Positions 24,767 to 38,700 of a DNA stretch of 64,000 nt are shown here, piece after piece; positions within the stretch are counted from its first letter, which is position 1; every line of letters begins with the position of its first letter. The notes below the pieces were generated by a model. It was not told the origin of the DNA and searched no databases. It was given only the letters and a program-made list of their open reading frames with translations. The stretch comes from Triglochin maritima. Its lineage: Eukaryota > Streptophyta > Magnoliopsida > Alismatales > Juncaginaceae. The stretch lies in the NCBI GenBank assembly GCA_963682175.1, contig OY821792.1, positions 31,618,652-31,682,651 of the forward strand, given 5' to 3'. Position numbers and translations under genes: made by a program.

Positions 24767-27700
24767 ATGGCTTGTCCGGCGACCTCCGACGATCCCGCCG
24801 TCTTCAGCGTCCGGATCGTGTCCCTCGACTACTACATGGCCCCGCCCATCCCTGACTACGACCTCTGCTACAGCACCTTCCAAGGTAAAAACAACCAAAA
24901 ATACAAAAAAGTGCTCCATAACCGTTTAGATTTTTGATAGGAAGTTCCGGAATCCGGATCGGCGGCGGTAGAGCGTTTTCTGATCGGATTTGTGTGGTTT
25001 CAGGTGCTGATGTGAAGGAAGTTCCGGTGATTAGGGTTTACGGCTCCACTCCCGCCTGCCAGAAGACTTGCTTGCACGTTCACAGGGTGATTATGTGTTT
25101 TTATTTTTGAATTTTGTTGAGTTTGAGGAGTGACGTGGTTGTGGAATCTGTGTGATTTGGAGTAATTGATGTGGTTTATTTACGTTTTGTGTAGGCTTTG
25201 CCGTATTTGTACGTTCCTTGCTCGGATATCGGCATTCCAACTTCCGGAACAGGTATAGGAATTTGATCGTAGGACTGTTGCTATATTGCATCACGTGTGG
25301 ATGTTGTCATTTGCTATAACTGTCACATGGTTGTTATTTTTTGTGTTTTGATTTTCTCAATTGGCACGAGATTATGACTTTGTTTTCTAGTTCACGTTAT
25401 TGTTTTAGTAGAAGTGGTTCTTGCTTTAAAGTTTTCAAAGAAGTGGTTCTGTTTTGTGCTTTTAGTTTTTTTTGTTGTAATTTACTACGTGCAATGGCAT
25501 AATGGTTTGATTTTGTGTTACAGGTGATGCATATCTGCGTGATGTATTTCATGCTGTTGAGAAGGCTCTAAGCGTATGGTTTTACTTCTTGTTTGTGGTT
25601 GATTTTGTTACGAAATTACTTGTTGACCTAGTGACTTTGTTTTTTCTCAGAGAGACAAATGACTTGTAATTTTTCATCTCTCGCAGGTTAAAAGCATAGA
25701 AGGATCAAAAAAGCAACATATTCATAGTTGTAGCTTTGTTCGAGCAAAAAGATTATATGGTTATCATCCTTCAGAAGAGCTTTTTGTCAAAATTTCCTTG
25801 TATCCTCGTGAGAAGTTCCATTCATATCGGTGACTGGAAATCTGCGTGTTTTTGTCCCATATTCCTGCCATTTGTTTGTCTAATATTCTAATTCTAATTA
25901 TGACGAGTACATAGACTGTTAGAAGTACAGTTGGAGTTTGGTCCTTGGACAGATTCCTTTGACCTTCATCCTAAAACAAAGGCAGTCAAATTATCCTTGG
26001 CAATTTGGAAAAAAATGGATTTCTGGGCTTTTGGTTCTTCTATTTTAGCTAGGATACTTCACATATTGATGATTTACATGAGTATTGTCATACACACTAG
26101 AGAGGTGGAGCTCTATTTCAGCTTTAGTTGAATATGTTGGGGTCGCAGCGGAAAGTGGTCCATCAGAATACATAGGGTGCTAAGTGCTAACTGCTAAGTA
26201 TGTTGAGCTGTGTAGTGGTCTTATGGATGCAAAAGTTTTGGTTCCGATCACATTATAATCTGTACACTGCCAGAATAATGCTATCTACATTGCCTTAACG
26301 AGTCTAGATATTATCCTACTGATGTTGCCCGTTCTGCCGCTCTATTTCTGGTAATTGATGACTTCAGGCTCAGCTATAGTAAGGTGCTATTATATTATCA
26401 TCCAAATCTCACCAAGGAATTACTAATGGGAAATGTACTGGATATTTTCAGGGATGTGCTGTCTTTGATAGGAACATCCAACCATATGAATCTCACATCC
26501 CTTTTCTTCTACAGTTCATGGTAAGGCTCCTCTTGGTGATCTTAAATTATTAAGTACTCTTTTGTCACGAATGTTATCTTGGATGACAAACGTGAAAACC
26601 CTTAGTGGGTGAAAATTAGAGATCAAAATATTAGGTGTGGCTTGAGTTGTGCTATCAAGTGTAGTCGTTGAGCTCCTGACTTCATATGTAGTGGTACAGA
26701 CTTATCTCACAAATATGGAAAATTGTTGTGATATATGTATAACCATCAAATTGTACTTGATAGAAATAGGATCCACGAAGAAGCATCCATCAAAGCCCTT
26801 AATGTTGATGATGGGTGCTATGTTGGACTTAAGTGAGAATTGTAATATAACTTTTATAACTTATGCTCATCACAGTAGTTCTTGATATGTTATTATGGAA
26901 ATTTGCAGCCTCTAGATTTGAAGCAAAGGATGTAGATGCTTTGCAAAGAACTTGAATTGAAATCATGATTTCGAGATAATGATTTCATCACAATAATAGC
27001 ACCACGAATGTGAGCTTTTGGAACAGAAATCCTCTTAATAAATTCTCGCAATTGAACCCCTCAAAAGCTCACATTTGTGGTGCTATTATTGTGATGTACT
27101 CATGTGTTTGTAGGTTATATATATTTTAATGTAAGACTGTAAAGAACCGATTTTGTTTATATCCTTATTCACAGTGTTATACAGTATCGTTGCATTGTCA
27201 TGTTAGATTGACCACAACTTGTACGGGATGAGCCACTTGCATACTTGTAAAGTTATGTTCCGCCATCCGTTACCAGATGCTTTTGTTACAAGATCGGTTC
27301 GCAATGGCAAATTAGATATGCACATTGGTGAGGTTGCTCATAGCTTTGGCTTATCTCAGGTTTGCTTTTCTAAGATTAAGTTTATACATATAGTTTCTAT
27401 ATTGTTTCTTATGTTCCACACATGTCAGAAATAATTAGGCCATTACTCCTAGGCAGTCTAGTAGCTCTGGACCAATTGAAAGAAGACCTGTTTGGCTTTC
27501 GTCTACTGTTTCCAAGGATTGCATTTGGCATACTGCTGTAGATGATGGACTGGATGGGAGAAAGAATTACATTATAAGGCGTCAGAGTATTTGTGAGCTA
27601 GAAGGAGATTCTTGTGTGGAAGGTATGAGTTGATACATCAGTTAGGCAGCTTTCGCTAGTCAATGAATGAACTTTTGGATAAACAATAAACATGCAGATA

Positions 27701-30700
27701 TTTTAAATCAGAGTTCAAAGCTCTATACTTCACTATCACAGAGTGGACCAGATACAAAGATGGTGCAGTCTCTCATTCAAATTTGGGAGGTGAGTGTTAT
27801 TTATTCCTTTTAATGGTGACAACATGAAATCCTCTCATAAACATTATTTTGCCTTTTCAGGAAGAATATGAACGGTCAGGCATATATGAAACAGTAAGGT
27901 TGTCCGATGATGCCAAACCACCTCCTGAAGTTGTGTTGAGAACTTTCTTGGATGAATACGAGACTGCCTTAGCTAGTTTGTGTCCAGAAGTAGTACTCTC
28001 TTCACCTGAAGTTTCTACTTCTTTAGCAGGACAAAATTCTTCACATGAAGTATCATTTGCTTCCAACATAGGCAGCTCAGTTGCACTTGCGGATGGTCAA
28101 CCTGTTTCGCCAGGAGACCCACCAGTTGAAAAGGATTTTATAGAAACACCTTCCCAAAAAGTAGGCTGCTTTGTTCTTTTGTTTTGTATGTGTAAATGAC
28201 GGACTCTTGGGGCTTTTGAGTTTCTTTCTTCGTTGTAGTAGTTCATATCTATTTTTTTTAAAAAAAATTAGAATGCGGACAATTTTTTTCTTGCTGCAGT
28301 GCAGGCGATCTAAAGAAATACCACGTCATTAGTAAGGACATCTGGACATATGATGTCATCACATTTAAACATGAGAAATGTGTTCATATTTATGATTTCA
28401 AGTTTTATTTGGCTTTTCTTTCATGACTATGTATAACAAAGTTTTGTGTTATTCTATGCAGCATATCTTTTGTTAGAAAAATCTCACCTTCTATTCCTTT
28501 TCTAGGTGGCTGACATTGAAGCTGTTCACCTTCTTAATTGGCTTGCTTCATCTCAAGCTGTCGATGATATCAATTCTGATGACGAATTGGGTCATGAGGT
28601 TATTTTGAGCCCTTTATTTACAAATGAAGCCTATGAAAAGGCACTACGGAAAGCACATCTGGAATACGAGAGCTTGTCGCAGAAGGAATGCCAAGACATT
28701 CTTGATTCAGTTGAGAAGTCTAAGATTGAAGGTGTTAAGGATGAGACTGCATCTTCCACCGGAAAAGTGGATATTTCTTCAGGTGGTGTGATTCCTCAGG
28801 TTGATGGATCAAATGATGACCAAATCGAAGATACCCTCAGTAAAGTGCCAAAAGAAAATAGCAGCTCTGAAGCAGAGAAGAAGCCTGCTATCTGTCTGGA
28901 GGAAACAGGTATTGCTAAAAAGTTCGACCCAAAAAGGAACCAGATCGTATGGGGTTCTTTACCATTTTTCGCAAAACACAAAGTTCATGAAAATGCTGAT
29001 TCCTCTTATCAAGGATTTTGGAGAGCAACTGTTGATAAAGTGGAATGTGACACCAGCTGTAGTATATCTGTGAGGAAGATTGCTAAACATCATTGTTCTT
29101 CGGAGGTCAATACAAAAGTAAGTGCGTCCAATCCTGAAATTGAAGAACTGACAGAAAGTTCTTTGAGGGACTTGATGCGGAAGAAACGTTGCGTAAGCAC
29201 TGAGCTTACTGAAGCTAACACATGCACAGCTGAGAAAACAACTGAAATAGCACATACTGCTGTTTTTTCTCAGGATAATGATATGTTTGGATTTTTTCAA
29301 ACCCCCTCTCTGAAAGGGCAGGTTGCACAAGATGGAAAAAGTCAAGGAAGCAAATATCGTACTAGTTATGATATTGCAACACCTAGTATGACAGATAATA
29401 TTGATGCAACCTCAAAAATTAAAGAGAAGTTATCTAACAGATACCAGTACCCTGATTATTATAGCATGCAAGTTGACAGAGAACAAACTTCGGACCTTGC
29501 TGGTTTAGCGTTCTACAACGAATCCATTCAAGATAGCGAGCTTCCAACAAATTTTAGGGAGCCACATAACCCTAAAGAATGCCCAAGAATATTGGATTGT
29601 GGTCATAATGTAAATAATTTGACTGAAAATGATCCAAAATGTGGGCATCTTTCAGGTCATCCATATGGTATTTATGGTGAATCCTCGGACTTCGAAGGAT
29701 CAAAATGTGGTGACTCCATCAACGAAAAGTTGACTCATGCCACAGAGGGATATGCTGACATGGGTGATCAAAATGTTGAAAATTCTGCATTTCTTTCAGA
29801 TAATTTGGTAATGCAAACTTGTGTCGGAGGAGAGGAGGTAAAGGCAAGCTCAGGTGATCTCAACTACCTTCCTTATGTGGATTCCTGTAGAGGAAATAAT
29901 CATTTGGATTCTACTGAAATGATTTTTATTGGGAAGCCTCCTAAAATTGAAGAAGTTGTTCAGGGCTTGGAAGATGCTCCCTCTCCCTATTTAATTTCTT
30001 GTATAGTTGAGGGTGCAAATAATACCATTGGTATATTTCTAAAATGTCTTCTGGATGGCATTTTTGAATTTACTTATTTTTGATTTTTTTTCAACTTCAT
30101 TTCTTGTTATATGTTATGGTCCTCTTAACTTTCTCATATTAGCTGGAGTTACAATGCATCACTAATGATGTTGGTTTTGCAAATTCTAGGTGCTACTCAT
30201 TAATCAATGGGGAACAAAGACTTACCATTGTATTTTACTTTACTGACTTGGACATATCAATTTTTGAGTAGAAGACAGAGCTTGTCAAATTCTTGTGTTA
30301 TTAGGAAACATATATGCGTTCCTTATTAGATAGATAAAAAGTCGTGTATAATTTAATGTGGCCGTAGCACTGTTTCTTTTCAGCTACATTTCACATCATG
30401 GAATCTGGATGGTGGCATGAAATCATCTACATGCAAGGCAAAAAACATGAATCTGTCAACAGGCATCTTACAAGGGCAGCAGGAGCTAACAAGTCTAGGA
30501 TGTTATAATATCCAGATGCTTTTGTTATGTGGATCCTGTCAACTCAGGAATGCAGAAATTGTAGTGAATTAGAATCCTTAATAAACTTAGCCATTTAGGT
30601 GTTGCAAGCAGGGTCAGTAAAAATATTTTCATGTTCCTTTTCCATCTGTAAGGATTTTCGACTCTGTTTATCATGAACTTGTTTACTATTTATGGAAAAA

Positions 30701-33700
30701 CAAAAGAAGCTATGCCCTTTGTTGCTTAAATAATATTTGTTAACCATCTCCCCTTGTCTTGTCCTTTTGCAGATGAAAAGTGTTATTTGGATTTCTCCCC
30801 GCATGTCACTTCGAGAAGCTTTGATAATGAGAGAGTTCTTCACAGACCTGACAATAACGAAACTTTTCATGATTTTAGACGACAGTTTGTGAAGGGTGCA
30901 CCGGTTCACTACCAAAATGATGGTTCTCTTTTATACTTGCTGACGTATGCATTTTCACCACCTACCTTCGATTCTGTAAATAAATGGGTTCTGGAAGCTA
31001 AAAAAGGTAGATTGAACCGCGTGAAACTTGTGGTACATGAAAATTTTAAGTACAATTTTTTTACTATCTTGAAATATTTATTTTGGTTGTCTTTCACATT
31101 AGGTGTTGCTAAGAAGGATATGCATTTGGAGTCAATGGAGAAGTCCTTGGATCCTTCTTCTAGTCAACAAGCTTCGTTGCTGGAAAATAGGCAACCAGCT
31201 TTGCATCAATCTGAGATTTTTTGTGATCTAAAGCAGGTTGTGGATCAGCTGGGTGCGGGAAAAGATGTGGGGATTATGAAAGAAAATACCACAATCAGTG
31301 TTGATGTTGTAGCTACCGAGGGAGATTCAGTAGTGGAACCTTACAGTAGCTGGCATGCTGTATCACAGTTATCTGGTCCAGATAGGAAGGCGAAGCTTAC
31401 TCCATTAAGTCAGATGGGTTTTCGTGATCCTGCCAGTATAGGTGGTGGGCAGCAATTATCAATGTTAAGCCTAGAGGTACAAAATGTTCATGGTACAACG
31501 AAGCTTAAAGTAGAAAGCATCTTTATCTACACAAATGAATGGATACACCGATGTGCTAATGTATCCCGTGTTACACTCTTCCTCATCACCTATACAGGTA
31601 CTAGCCGAATCAAGAGGAGATCTCAGACCAGATCCTCGATTTGATGCTGTTAATATTGTAACCCTGCTTATTCAAGAGGACAGCAGTCACCATTCTGAAG
31701 CCTTTGTGTTTTTGCGTTGTTGCAATACGAAAGAAACAGAGAGGTACACAATTATCTGCATATGGTACTTGAAACATTTTAAAAAAAGGGTCTGCTTTAG
31801 CAACCTTTCTGTGATTTTTCTGGAGTGCACTGGGTGACTATCTTGATTAATTTTGTATGTTATGATACTAAACCTCATTTGCTTTAGAATCTCAGTTTTG
31901 TTTGATGGAATGTTGGTGAAGCAGTGTTCTGATTTCAGAGAATGTTGAACTACATGGTTTTAAAATGGCATGGTCTGTAACCCTTCGGCCTTGAGTCTCA
32001 TTAATCTTTCTCCATCCATAGAAGGATACATAGTTAATAAATTTTATATTGTGAACAAAAGTTTTCCTTATTGAATATAATATGAAGCTACCAGCCTGTT
32101 GGTTAATTTTTCCTGAAACTGTCTATATTGCTTCATAGCTTTCCATAGAGAATTAGAATGATCTTGATATTTGTTGTTCCCGCTTTGGTAAATTTTTGCT
32201 ATTCTAATTTTATTTGCCGATACTGAGTAGGTTTGTGTTGTGTACTATTGTTCCCAAGTTAATATTTAAAATTAAATGAGAAAGTGTAAGCATTTTCATT
32301 TAATTTCAGTTTGTGTTTAGTGGCCTTCCGTCTATGACAACTTGTATGTAATGTAACACAAAAAAACCTAGGGTTTATATAACACAAATTATGACAACTT
32401 GTATGAAAATAAGTAGTTATTCTGCACTGTGAAGAACCTAGGGTTTTTCATGGAAGTAAGCTGCAATTATCTTAGAAGACTATCCATATAATATAATGAC
32501 TTAAAATGTCTCGTAGAAGCATCTTTTAAGTATCAAAGAAGTATTGGAAAGTATCTAAGTAGTGTTTGTAAGTATCTAATTGAAAACATATTTTTTAAAT
32601 AGGACACTTCAAATGCAACATCAGATACTTATCAGTTGAATATCGGTTTCGGATTTAAATCATACGAGTATAACTGTGCTATGTATACTCAAGTACGTAG
32701 AAATATCATACTTAGTGCCACAGTTATTTGTTAGTGATTATTGTATACGAGTTTGTGATTTTTTATTGCCTCCGAGTTGCGTAACTTATTCTCCATGTAG
32801 ATACTGGAAGCTTGACCAAGTATCTCATTGCAAGTTATTGGCATCATCTGATGAGAAGGTCTTGTTCCAAAACTTAGTAAGAGTTATTTCATCTGTTGAT
32901 CCGGATATCTTGATGGGTTGGGAAACTCAAGGTAGTTCCGTTGGTTTTCTTGCTGAGAGAGCTGCACAACTGGGTATACATTTTCTAAGGGACATCTCTC
33001 GGATACCTCCACGTGGTGAAGTTAAGGCTTCAGTAGAGAATCAGAAGATAGGAAATCTAAGTATCGATTCAGGTATTTGTGAGGACGTACTAGTTGAGGA
33101 TGAATGGGGACGAACTCATGGCAGTGGTTTCCATGTTGGTGGAAGAATTGTTCTTAATCTTTGGCGGCTCATGCGTGCTGAAGTAAAGCTTAACATGTAC
33201 AGCATTGAAGCTGTTGCTGATGAAGTTTTAAGACAGAAAGTTCCATACATTCCATGCAGTGTCCTGAACAGATGGTTTTTAAATGGTAGCTACAGAGGAA
33301 GGTTTCGCAGCATTGAGTATCAGATAGAAAGGACAAAGCTTAATCTTGCTATTGTATGCCAACTTGATCTGGTACGCTGACATGCTCATACTTTCTCTTC
33401 TGCATTTCTTTTTACGAGCCAAAATTATTTTATCGTGAAAGTAATTCTGTTTCAAAGCTTATTATGTTATTAATTATTAACTCGACTAATGCTTGTCTTG
33501 CATAAACTATCCTACCTGTTCACATATTACATCAGATATGCTTGCTTCACCAAAGTTCATTGTATCGTTGATGTCCTGATAAATACATTATTACCAACTT
33601 TTTTTCTTAAGCTCTTTGCATTAGATATATGCAATAGACGCCAGATAATATATACGTTCGTTTTTGTTCCAGATCAATCGAACATCTGAGCTTGCTCGGG

Positions 33701-36700
33701 TTTTTGGAATTGACTTCTTTTCTGTTCTCTCTCGTGGTTCACAATTTCGTGTTGAATCTATGATGCTGAGGTTAGCACATTCACAGAATTATCTTGCAAT
33801 ATCTCCTGGGTCTCAACAGGTACTGTTTCTACCTGCTTTCTCATTGTTTTTTCTCATGTATAATGCTTCTTAGAAGCACCTTTGCTTTTAAAATTGATTA
33901 AAATCATTTTCACTAAAACCAATTAAATGGAGTTTGAAGAATGTAATATGATATTATTTGTTTGACTGAATCGGTTGGCCGTCTTATAAGCCATCTGTTG
34001 TTTCTTTAACAGTAATAACAACATTTAGCTACATTTTGGGTCTGATCTTGGTGAACTGATTAATTGATCCCGAAGTATTACATGATGTTACAGGTGGCTT
34101 CACAGCCTGCAATGGAATGCCTACCACTTGTTATGGAGCCTATCTCGGGGTTTTATGCTGACCCAGTTGTTGTTTTGGATTTCCAGTCCCTTTATCCATC
34201 AATGATAATTGCATACAATCTCTGCTACTCCACATGTTTGGGAAAAATCTTACCTTCTAAAGAAAATGTACTAGGTGTAAGCTGTTACAACCGAGACAGA
34301 CAGCTGCTTTACAATTTAAAGCAACAAATACTTCTTTGCCCGAACGGGGTCATGTATGTGCCACCAGAGGTATACATTCACATTTTGTTTTTCTCTGTTT
34401 AGCTTTCATAAAGAATCTTTTCTTCCATTATATATGTGGATGACATGACAATCAATTTTTTGACTGCATGTTCTTTTCGTGGCTGTTTGATTTATCTTGA
34501 CTTCCATGTCTATTAGTTTGGTACGATCTAATTTCTGAAAATCCTTGATTGATAATTGTTTTCTTGCTGATAGGTGTGCCATGGTGTGCTACCTCGCTTG
34601 CTTGAGGAAATATTGTCAACAAGAATAATGATAAAGCAGAATATGATGAAACTTAAAACCTCAGAAGGAATTGTGCAGCGGGTACTTTTTATTTTTTTCA
34701 TAACCACTTTCTGGAAGTTTCTCTTAAGAGCTTCAATGGCTGCTGTGTTTGTGCTGGAAGTTTCTCTTAAGTGTTAAGAAAGTTCTATTCTTGTTTGCAA
34801 TATCCATTAATAATCTCTTAAGACAATGGAGACAAATCAATGATCATCATGACATAATTAATATTGGTAAGAAAATCCTTTTATTTAAAAATTATGAAAT
34901 TAACAAAGCACCAAAAAACAGATGGTTTATTTTCTTTAAGAGCTATTCTAGTTGATTTCAGGTTTTATACTACAGCTCAACTGTCTCTCAACTGGTAGTT
35001 TGAACTTGGAAGAAAAAACTCAATCCAGTTATAATATCTCAACTTCAGTCGTGTTACAGTTTTTTTTTAAGTTGTGTTTTTATACTTAAATGTTTAAGAT
35101 GATCTTCTGTAATATCCAATTTCTACTTTACATCAGCACACCGTACATTATATGAGCGTGCCACTATCAGTAGTACTAGTACCCAACCACAAATTCGCAC
35201 TATGGTGCCAAAAAATACTGGACTCTGGTGTGGGAATATTTGTGTAAACTTCAGCGGAATCAAACAAATCTTTTTCTTAAAGATGAAAATGACACTCATA
35301 ATAATGACTGCTAATAACAAACTCATGATTCCCGTCTAATGCATTGTGTTTTGAGTCAAGAAATCTCCTGATATGTTTGACCTTTTGTATTTGGGTGATA
35401 ACCCTATTCAGATCTACAATGCAAGACAACTTGCTTTGAAGCTCATAGCAAATGTCACCTATGGGTACACAGCAGCTGGTTTTAGCGGACGCATGCCCTG
35501 TGCAGAACTTGCAGACAGTATTGTACAGTGTGGGCGGAGAACCCTTGAAACTGCAATTTCTTATGTAAACAACAATGATAAATGGAAAGCTAGTGTTGTT
35601 TATGGTGACACCGACAGGTATGTCATGCCATTTGTTTTTTGGTCTCCGTTATTCTTATGTTTACTGATTCATCTTCTTTTAGCATGTTTGTACACCTGAA
35701 AGGGCGTTCTCTGGAGGAGGCATTCAAAATTGGAAAAGAGATTTCTTCAGCTGTAACTGGCATGAATCCAAGTCCTGTTGCATTGAAATTCGAGAAAGTT
35801 TATTACCCTTGCTTTCTACTTACAAAAAAGCGATATGTGGGTTACAGTTACGAGAGTCTTAACCAGAAGACACCCATTTTTAATGCTAAGGGCATAGAAA
35901 CAGTGCGCAGAGACACTTGTCCTGCTGTTCCAAAGATCCTAGAGCGGTCGTTAAGAATATTTTTCGAGCAACAAGAGATATCTCGAGTATGATTCATCTA
36001 ATACTTCTGATTTAGTTATTTGATACCTCTTATGTTTTAAAGTGCGACAATAGTCAAATTCTCTCTTTGCAGGTTAAATCATACTTGCAGCGACAATGGA
36101 CTCGAATTCTGCGTGGCAAGTTCTCCCTTCAGGATTTTATATTTTCCAAGGAGGTTCGTCTTGGTACTTACAGTGGAAATGCTTCTTCACTTCCACCAGC
36201 TGCAATTGTTGCCACGAAGAGAATAAGAACAGATCCCAGGTCGGAACCATTTTATGCTGAACGAGTACCATATGTTGTAATTCATGGAGGCCCTGGAGCC
36301 CGCCTGATAGACATGGTTGTGGACCCATATGCTCTTCTGAACTTGAATTCTCCTTATAGATTGAATGATATTTATTATATAAATAAACAAATAATACCAG
36401 CATTACAACGAGTTTTTGGGCTTCTGCATGTGGACCTTCAACAGTGGTTTTCAGAAATTCATCGGCCGAAGAGACATACTTTGGCTAAATGTCAATCTTA
36501 TTCCTTGGAGTCATATTCTGATCATGATCCGGACAGCAATAATCAGATATCCAATAAGCATGTGAAAAGAACTAGAATAGATAATTATTATCTATCTAAA
36601 CATTGTACCCTATGCGGTTCTCTGGTGCAATCATCAGCTTATGTGTGCAATGACTGCCTCAAGAAAGGACCTCTTGTTGCTGCCACCATTACTGGAAGGA

Positions 36701-37572
36701 CTTCAAAATTAGAGAGGGAGCTCCAGCATCTATCAGCTGTATGTTTTATGTTTTCCTTGCATAACAGTGCTTGTGCGTCCTCACTCTTTCCAATTTCCAT
36801 ATATTTCTAAAGTGCAGACATCTCATCTGTGTTCATTATCGAGCTAATAATTATAGAATTACTGAATACATGTCCATATTATATAAACCTACACATGAAA
36901 TCATCTTGATATCATGTATATAATTTGAATGGTTATTGTAGAGGTCATCTCTATACCTACCATATACTTTCTGTCTAATTTATTAGTTGTAAGGTGTTAA
37001 CTATATCCTTTGGTTTGAGGTACTTATGTGAAGTTCCACATTTTTGTGCTCATCTTGCACTCTGAGGCCAAAGTTGGCTGAACTCCCCCCCCCCCCCCCC
37101 CCCCCCACCCCCCCTACTTTTGCTTTTGGCAGCAATGTTTGTACGGAGTTTTACATTGATGAGGTGATTTATCATGTTAAACTGAAAAAACAATATTGTA
37201 GATAATCTATGGAAATACGTTTCGATATGCAGTACATGTTTGTATTTTCCTTTCTTTTAAGTAATTCTTAATTACGTGGTGTGAATTAGTCATCGTCTTT
37301 CCCCCTTTGCTTTTGAATGGCACTCGGAGATGCTCTCTCAGTTCAACAATCAGATCTAGCATGGCCCAAAGCTTACAGTTATTCTGAAATTCTGGCAGAT
37401 ATGTAGACACTGCGGTGGTGGTGATTGGGTTGTGGAAAGAGGTGTGAAGTGTAACTCGCTTGCTTGTGCTGTTTTCTACGAGCGGAATAAAGTCCAGAAG
37501 GAATTACAAGCAGCATCTGTTGTTGCATCAGAGGCTGGCATGTACCCCAGGTGCGTTATTGAGTGGTTTTAG
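24767..37572 (+). CDS. REV3: DNA polymerase zeta catalytic subunit REV3, 23 exons
   Basis: Predicted 1991-aa B-family polymerase for error-prone translesion synthesis past DNA damage. Exons: 24767-24884, 25004-25086, 25195-25252, 25524-25573, 25687-25799, 26308-26350, 26452-26520, 27207-27359, 27457-27622, 27698-27789, 27861-28160, 28506-30030, 30773-31006, 31103-31476, 31598-31743, 32801-33371, 33673-33819, 34094-34369, 34574-34681, 35412-35617, 35683-35986, 36073-36738, 37399-37572. The N-terminal domain has [10 protein letters not shown]; a long, poorly conserved middle is mostly exon 12. Catalytic motifs are [10 protein letters not shown] (1443-1452), [11 protein letters not shown] (1552-1562), YGDTDS (1606-1611, split by an intron) and KKRYVGY. 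Two Cys clusters end it: CTLC...CNDC (1890-1907) and CRHC...CNSLAC (1936-1957), the Fe-S/Pol accessory-binding region. No disabling change found. Confidence 0.96.
25800..26307 (+). other. U12-type GT-AG intron in REV3 (intron 5)
   Basis: The donor GTATCCTCGT matches the U12 GT donor RTATCCT exactly over seven bases. TGCCTTAAC (26291-26299) matches the U12 branch site TTCCTTAAC with at most two differences, and the acceptor ctag at 26307 follows about 9 nt later. The 43-nt exon it defines (26308-26350) gives [15 protein letters not shown], which fits the conserved REV3 block at this point. Confidence 0.82.
26986..27096. repeat. 35-bp inverted repeat (foldback) in REV3 intron 7
   Basis: Arms 26986-27020 and 27062-27096 are complementary at 34 of 35 positions and flank a 41-nt AT-rich loop. 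The transcript of this intron would form a long hairpin. The arms begin CATCACAATAATAGCACC. Confidence 0.92.
37085..37114. repeat. Poly(C) tract C22-A-C7 in REV3 intron 22
   Basis: Twenty-two consecutive C, one A, then seven C, within an AT-rich intron. Confidence 0.9.
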
Positions 37573-38159
37573 TCATTTTTGTACTTGTACAGGACGGTTG
37601 AGCTTGTAATGTTTGCCTATTCCACATCTGTACATAACACAATAATTAATAAAGGTTGGAATGTTAGACGTGTATTAGATAAAAGTTTCTTATAGAAGGT
37701 ACTTGTTAACCAAACAACTAAATGAGCAGTTTCTTGTGCAAATAACTTGCCTTTCAAGAATTGTTTTGCCTTAACCCCATTTAAAATGACTACCTGAGAA
37801 GACCGATTGTCTCATGACTAAATAGTTTCATTATATATCAATTCATGGGGTACATTGTCAGCGAATCAAAATGATTTTGGATAAATGATATTATATTACA
37901 CATTTACGTGTGCAGAGCATCACGGATGGGCTGATGGGTTCGGTGGTTGTGATTGCATTATGTTTAGGATGGACATGATTTCATATTTGCATGGTTAATT
38001 TAGTATACGAAACTAGCAACACCACCATAACCACAGTACTATAAGAGACAAGTTTACATTTACTGAGTCGTATTGCGTTGATATTTATTTATAAGTCGCA
38101 GACAAGTACATAATGTAAATGTTATATATTAGTAACCATTGAGTGTGATAGCACGGTCA
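37573..38159. other. REV3 3' flank
   Basis: Probably REV3 3' UTR at the start, then AT-rich intergenic DNA. No gene seen. Confidence 0.4.
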
Positions 38160-38700
38160 AAAACCATCTGGCGCTCCCCTTCCACTTGCACAGGGGTGCA
38201 GGTGGCTGGAAAAAAGAACCCCACAATTAACCGTCACCGGTACTTTGCTGTCGCCGCTGCCAAGTCGAGTGCACCTCACGTTGATGGCAGCAATGGTATG
38301 TGAAGGAACTGCAGTGTCTTCTGGCAACAGTGCACGAAGACGTCTACCCCCACTTCCTGCAACCGGCGGTCCACCATCAATTCCCCCAAACCATCACTAC
38401 CAGTGCATACACTTCCTCGTTGAACAAAGCAGTAAGGTTCTCCGTAGCACGAATAGCCCCACTCAACAGATCAGAAAGTTCTTCCGGTAATCGTTGTGTG
38501 TTATCGTTGAACACACTAGTAAGGTTCACTGGAGAACCGACCTCTATCTCACTTTCAATAGCCCATATTAGAAATTTCTTCCATTAATCCTTGTGACGTT
38601 ACTCCTCTGTTCATGACTACTAACCCACAACCCATATATGCTGAAGAAAGTTAATTAGTAGTAGCTAACCAAAATGTGATTGAATAATTGTTGAGGATGA
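38160..38700 (-). pseudogene. Degenerate small-protein gene, family B copy 1
   Basis: Minus-strand remnant related to the broken gene at 50026-50269. The leader just above it (38640-38727) parallels 50290-50375, including CATTTT(T)GTTAGT and a stretch ending GGTCTC. Near its 3' end KVPVTVNCGVL corresponds to SVPVTVNTGDL, and a matching ACCCCTGTG stretch follows. Between these lies an open patch with a tandem theme, NLTSVFND and NLTALFNEE, about 75 bp apart. There is no intact frame from a start codon. The PIF/Harbinger element at 38730 sits exactly where paralogues carry their TATA box. Function unknown. Confidence 0.45.

Noticed and set aside
26380..26434. Alternative REV3 exon reading [14 protein letters not shown]
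   Set aside because: It keeps frame, but the upstream exon 26308-26350 gives the much better [14 protein letters not shown] and has U12 signals at its acceptor.
28796..29345. Minus-strand ORFs in REV3 exon 12
   Set aside because: Antisense shadows of a 508-codon exon whose plus-strand frame is unbroken and in phase.
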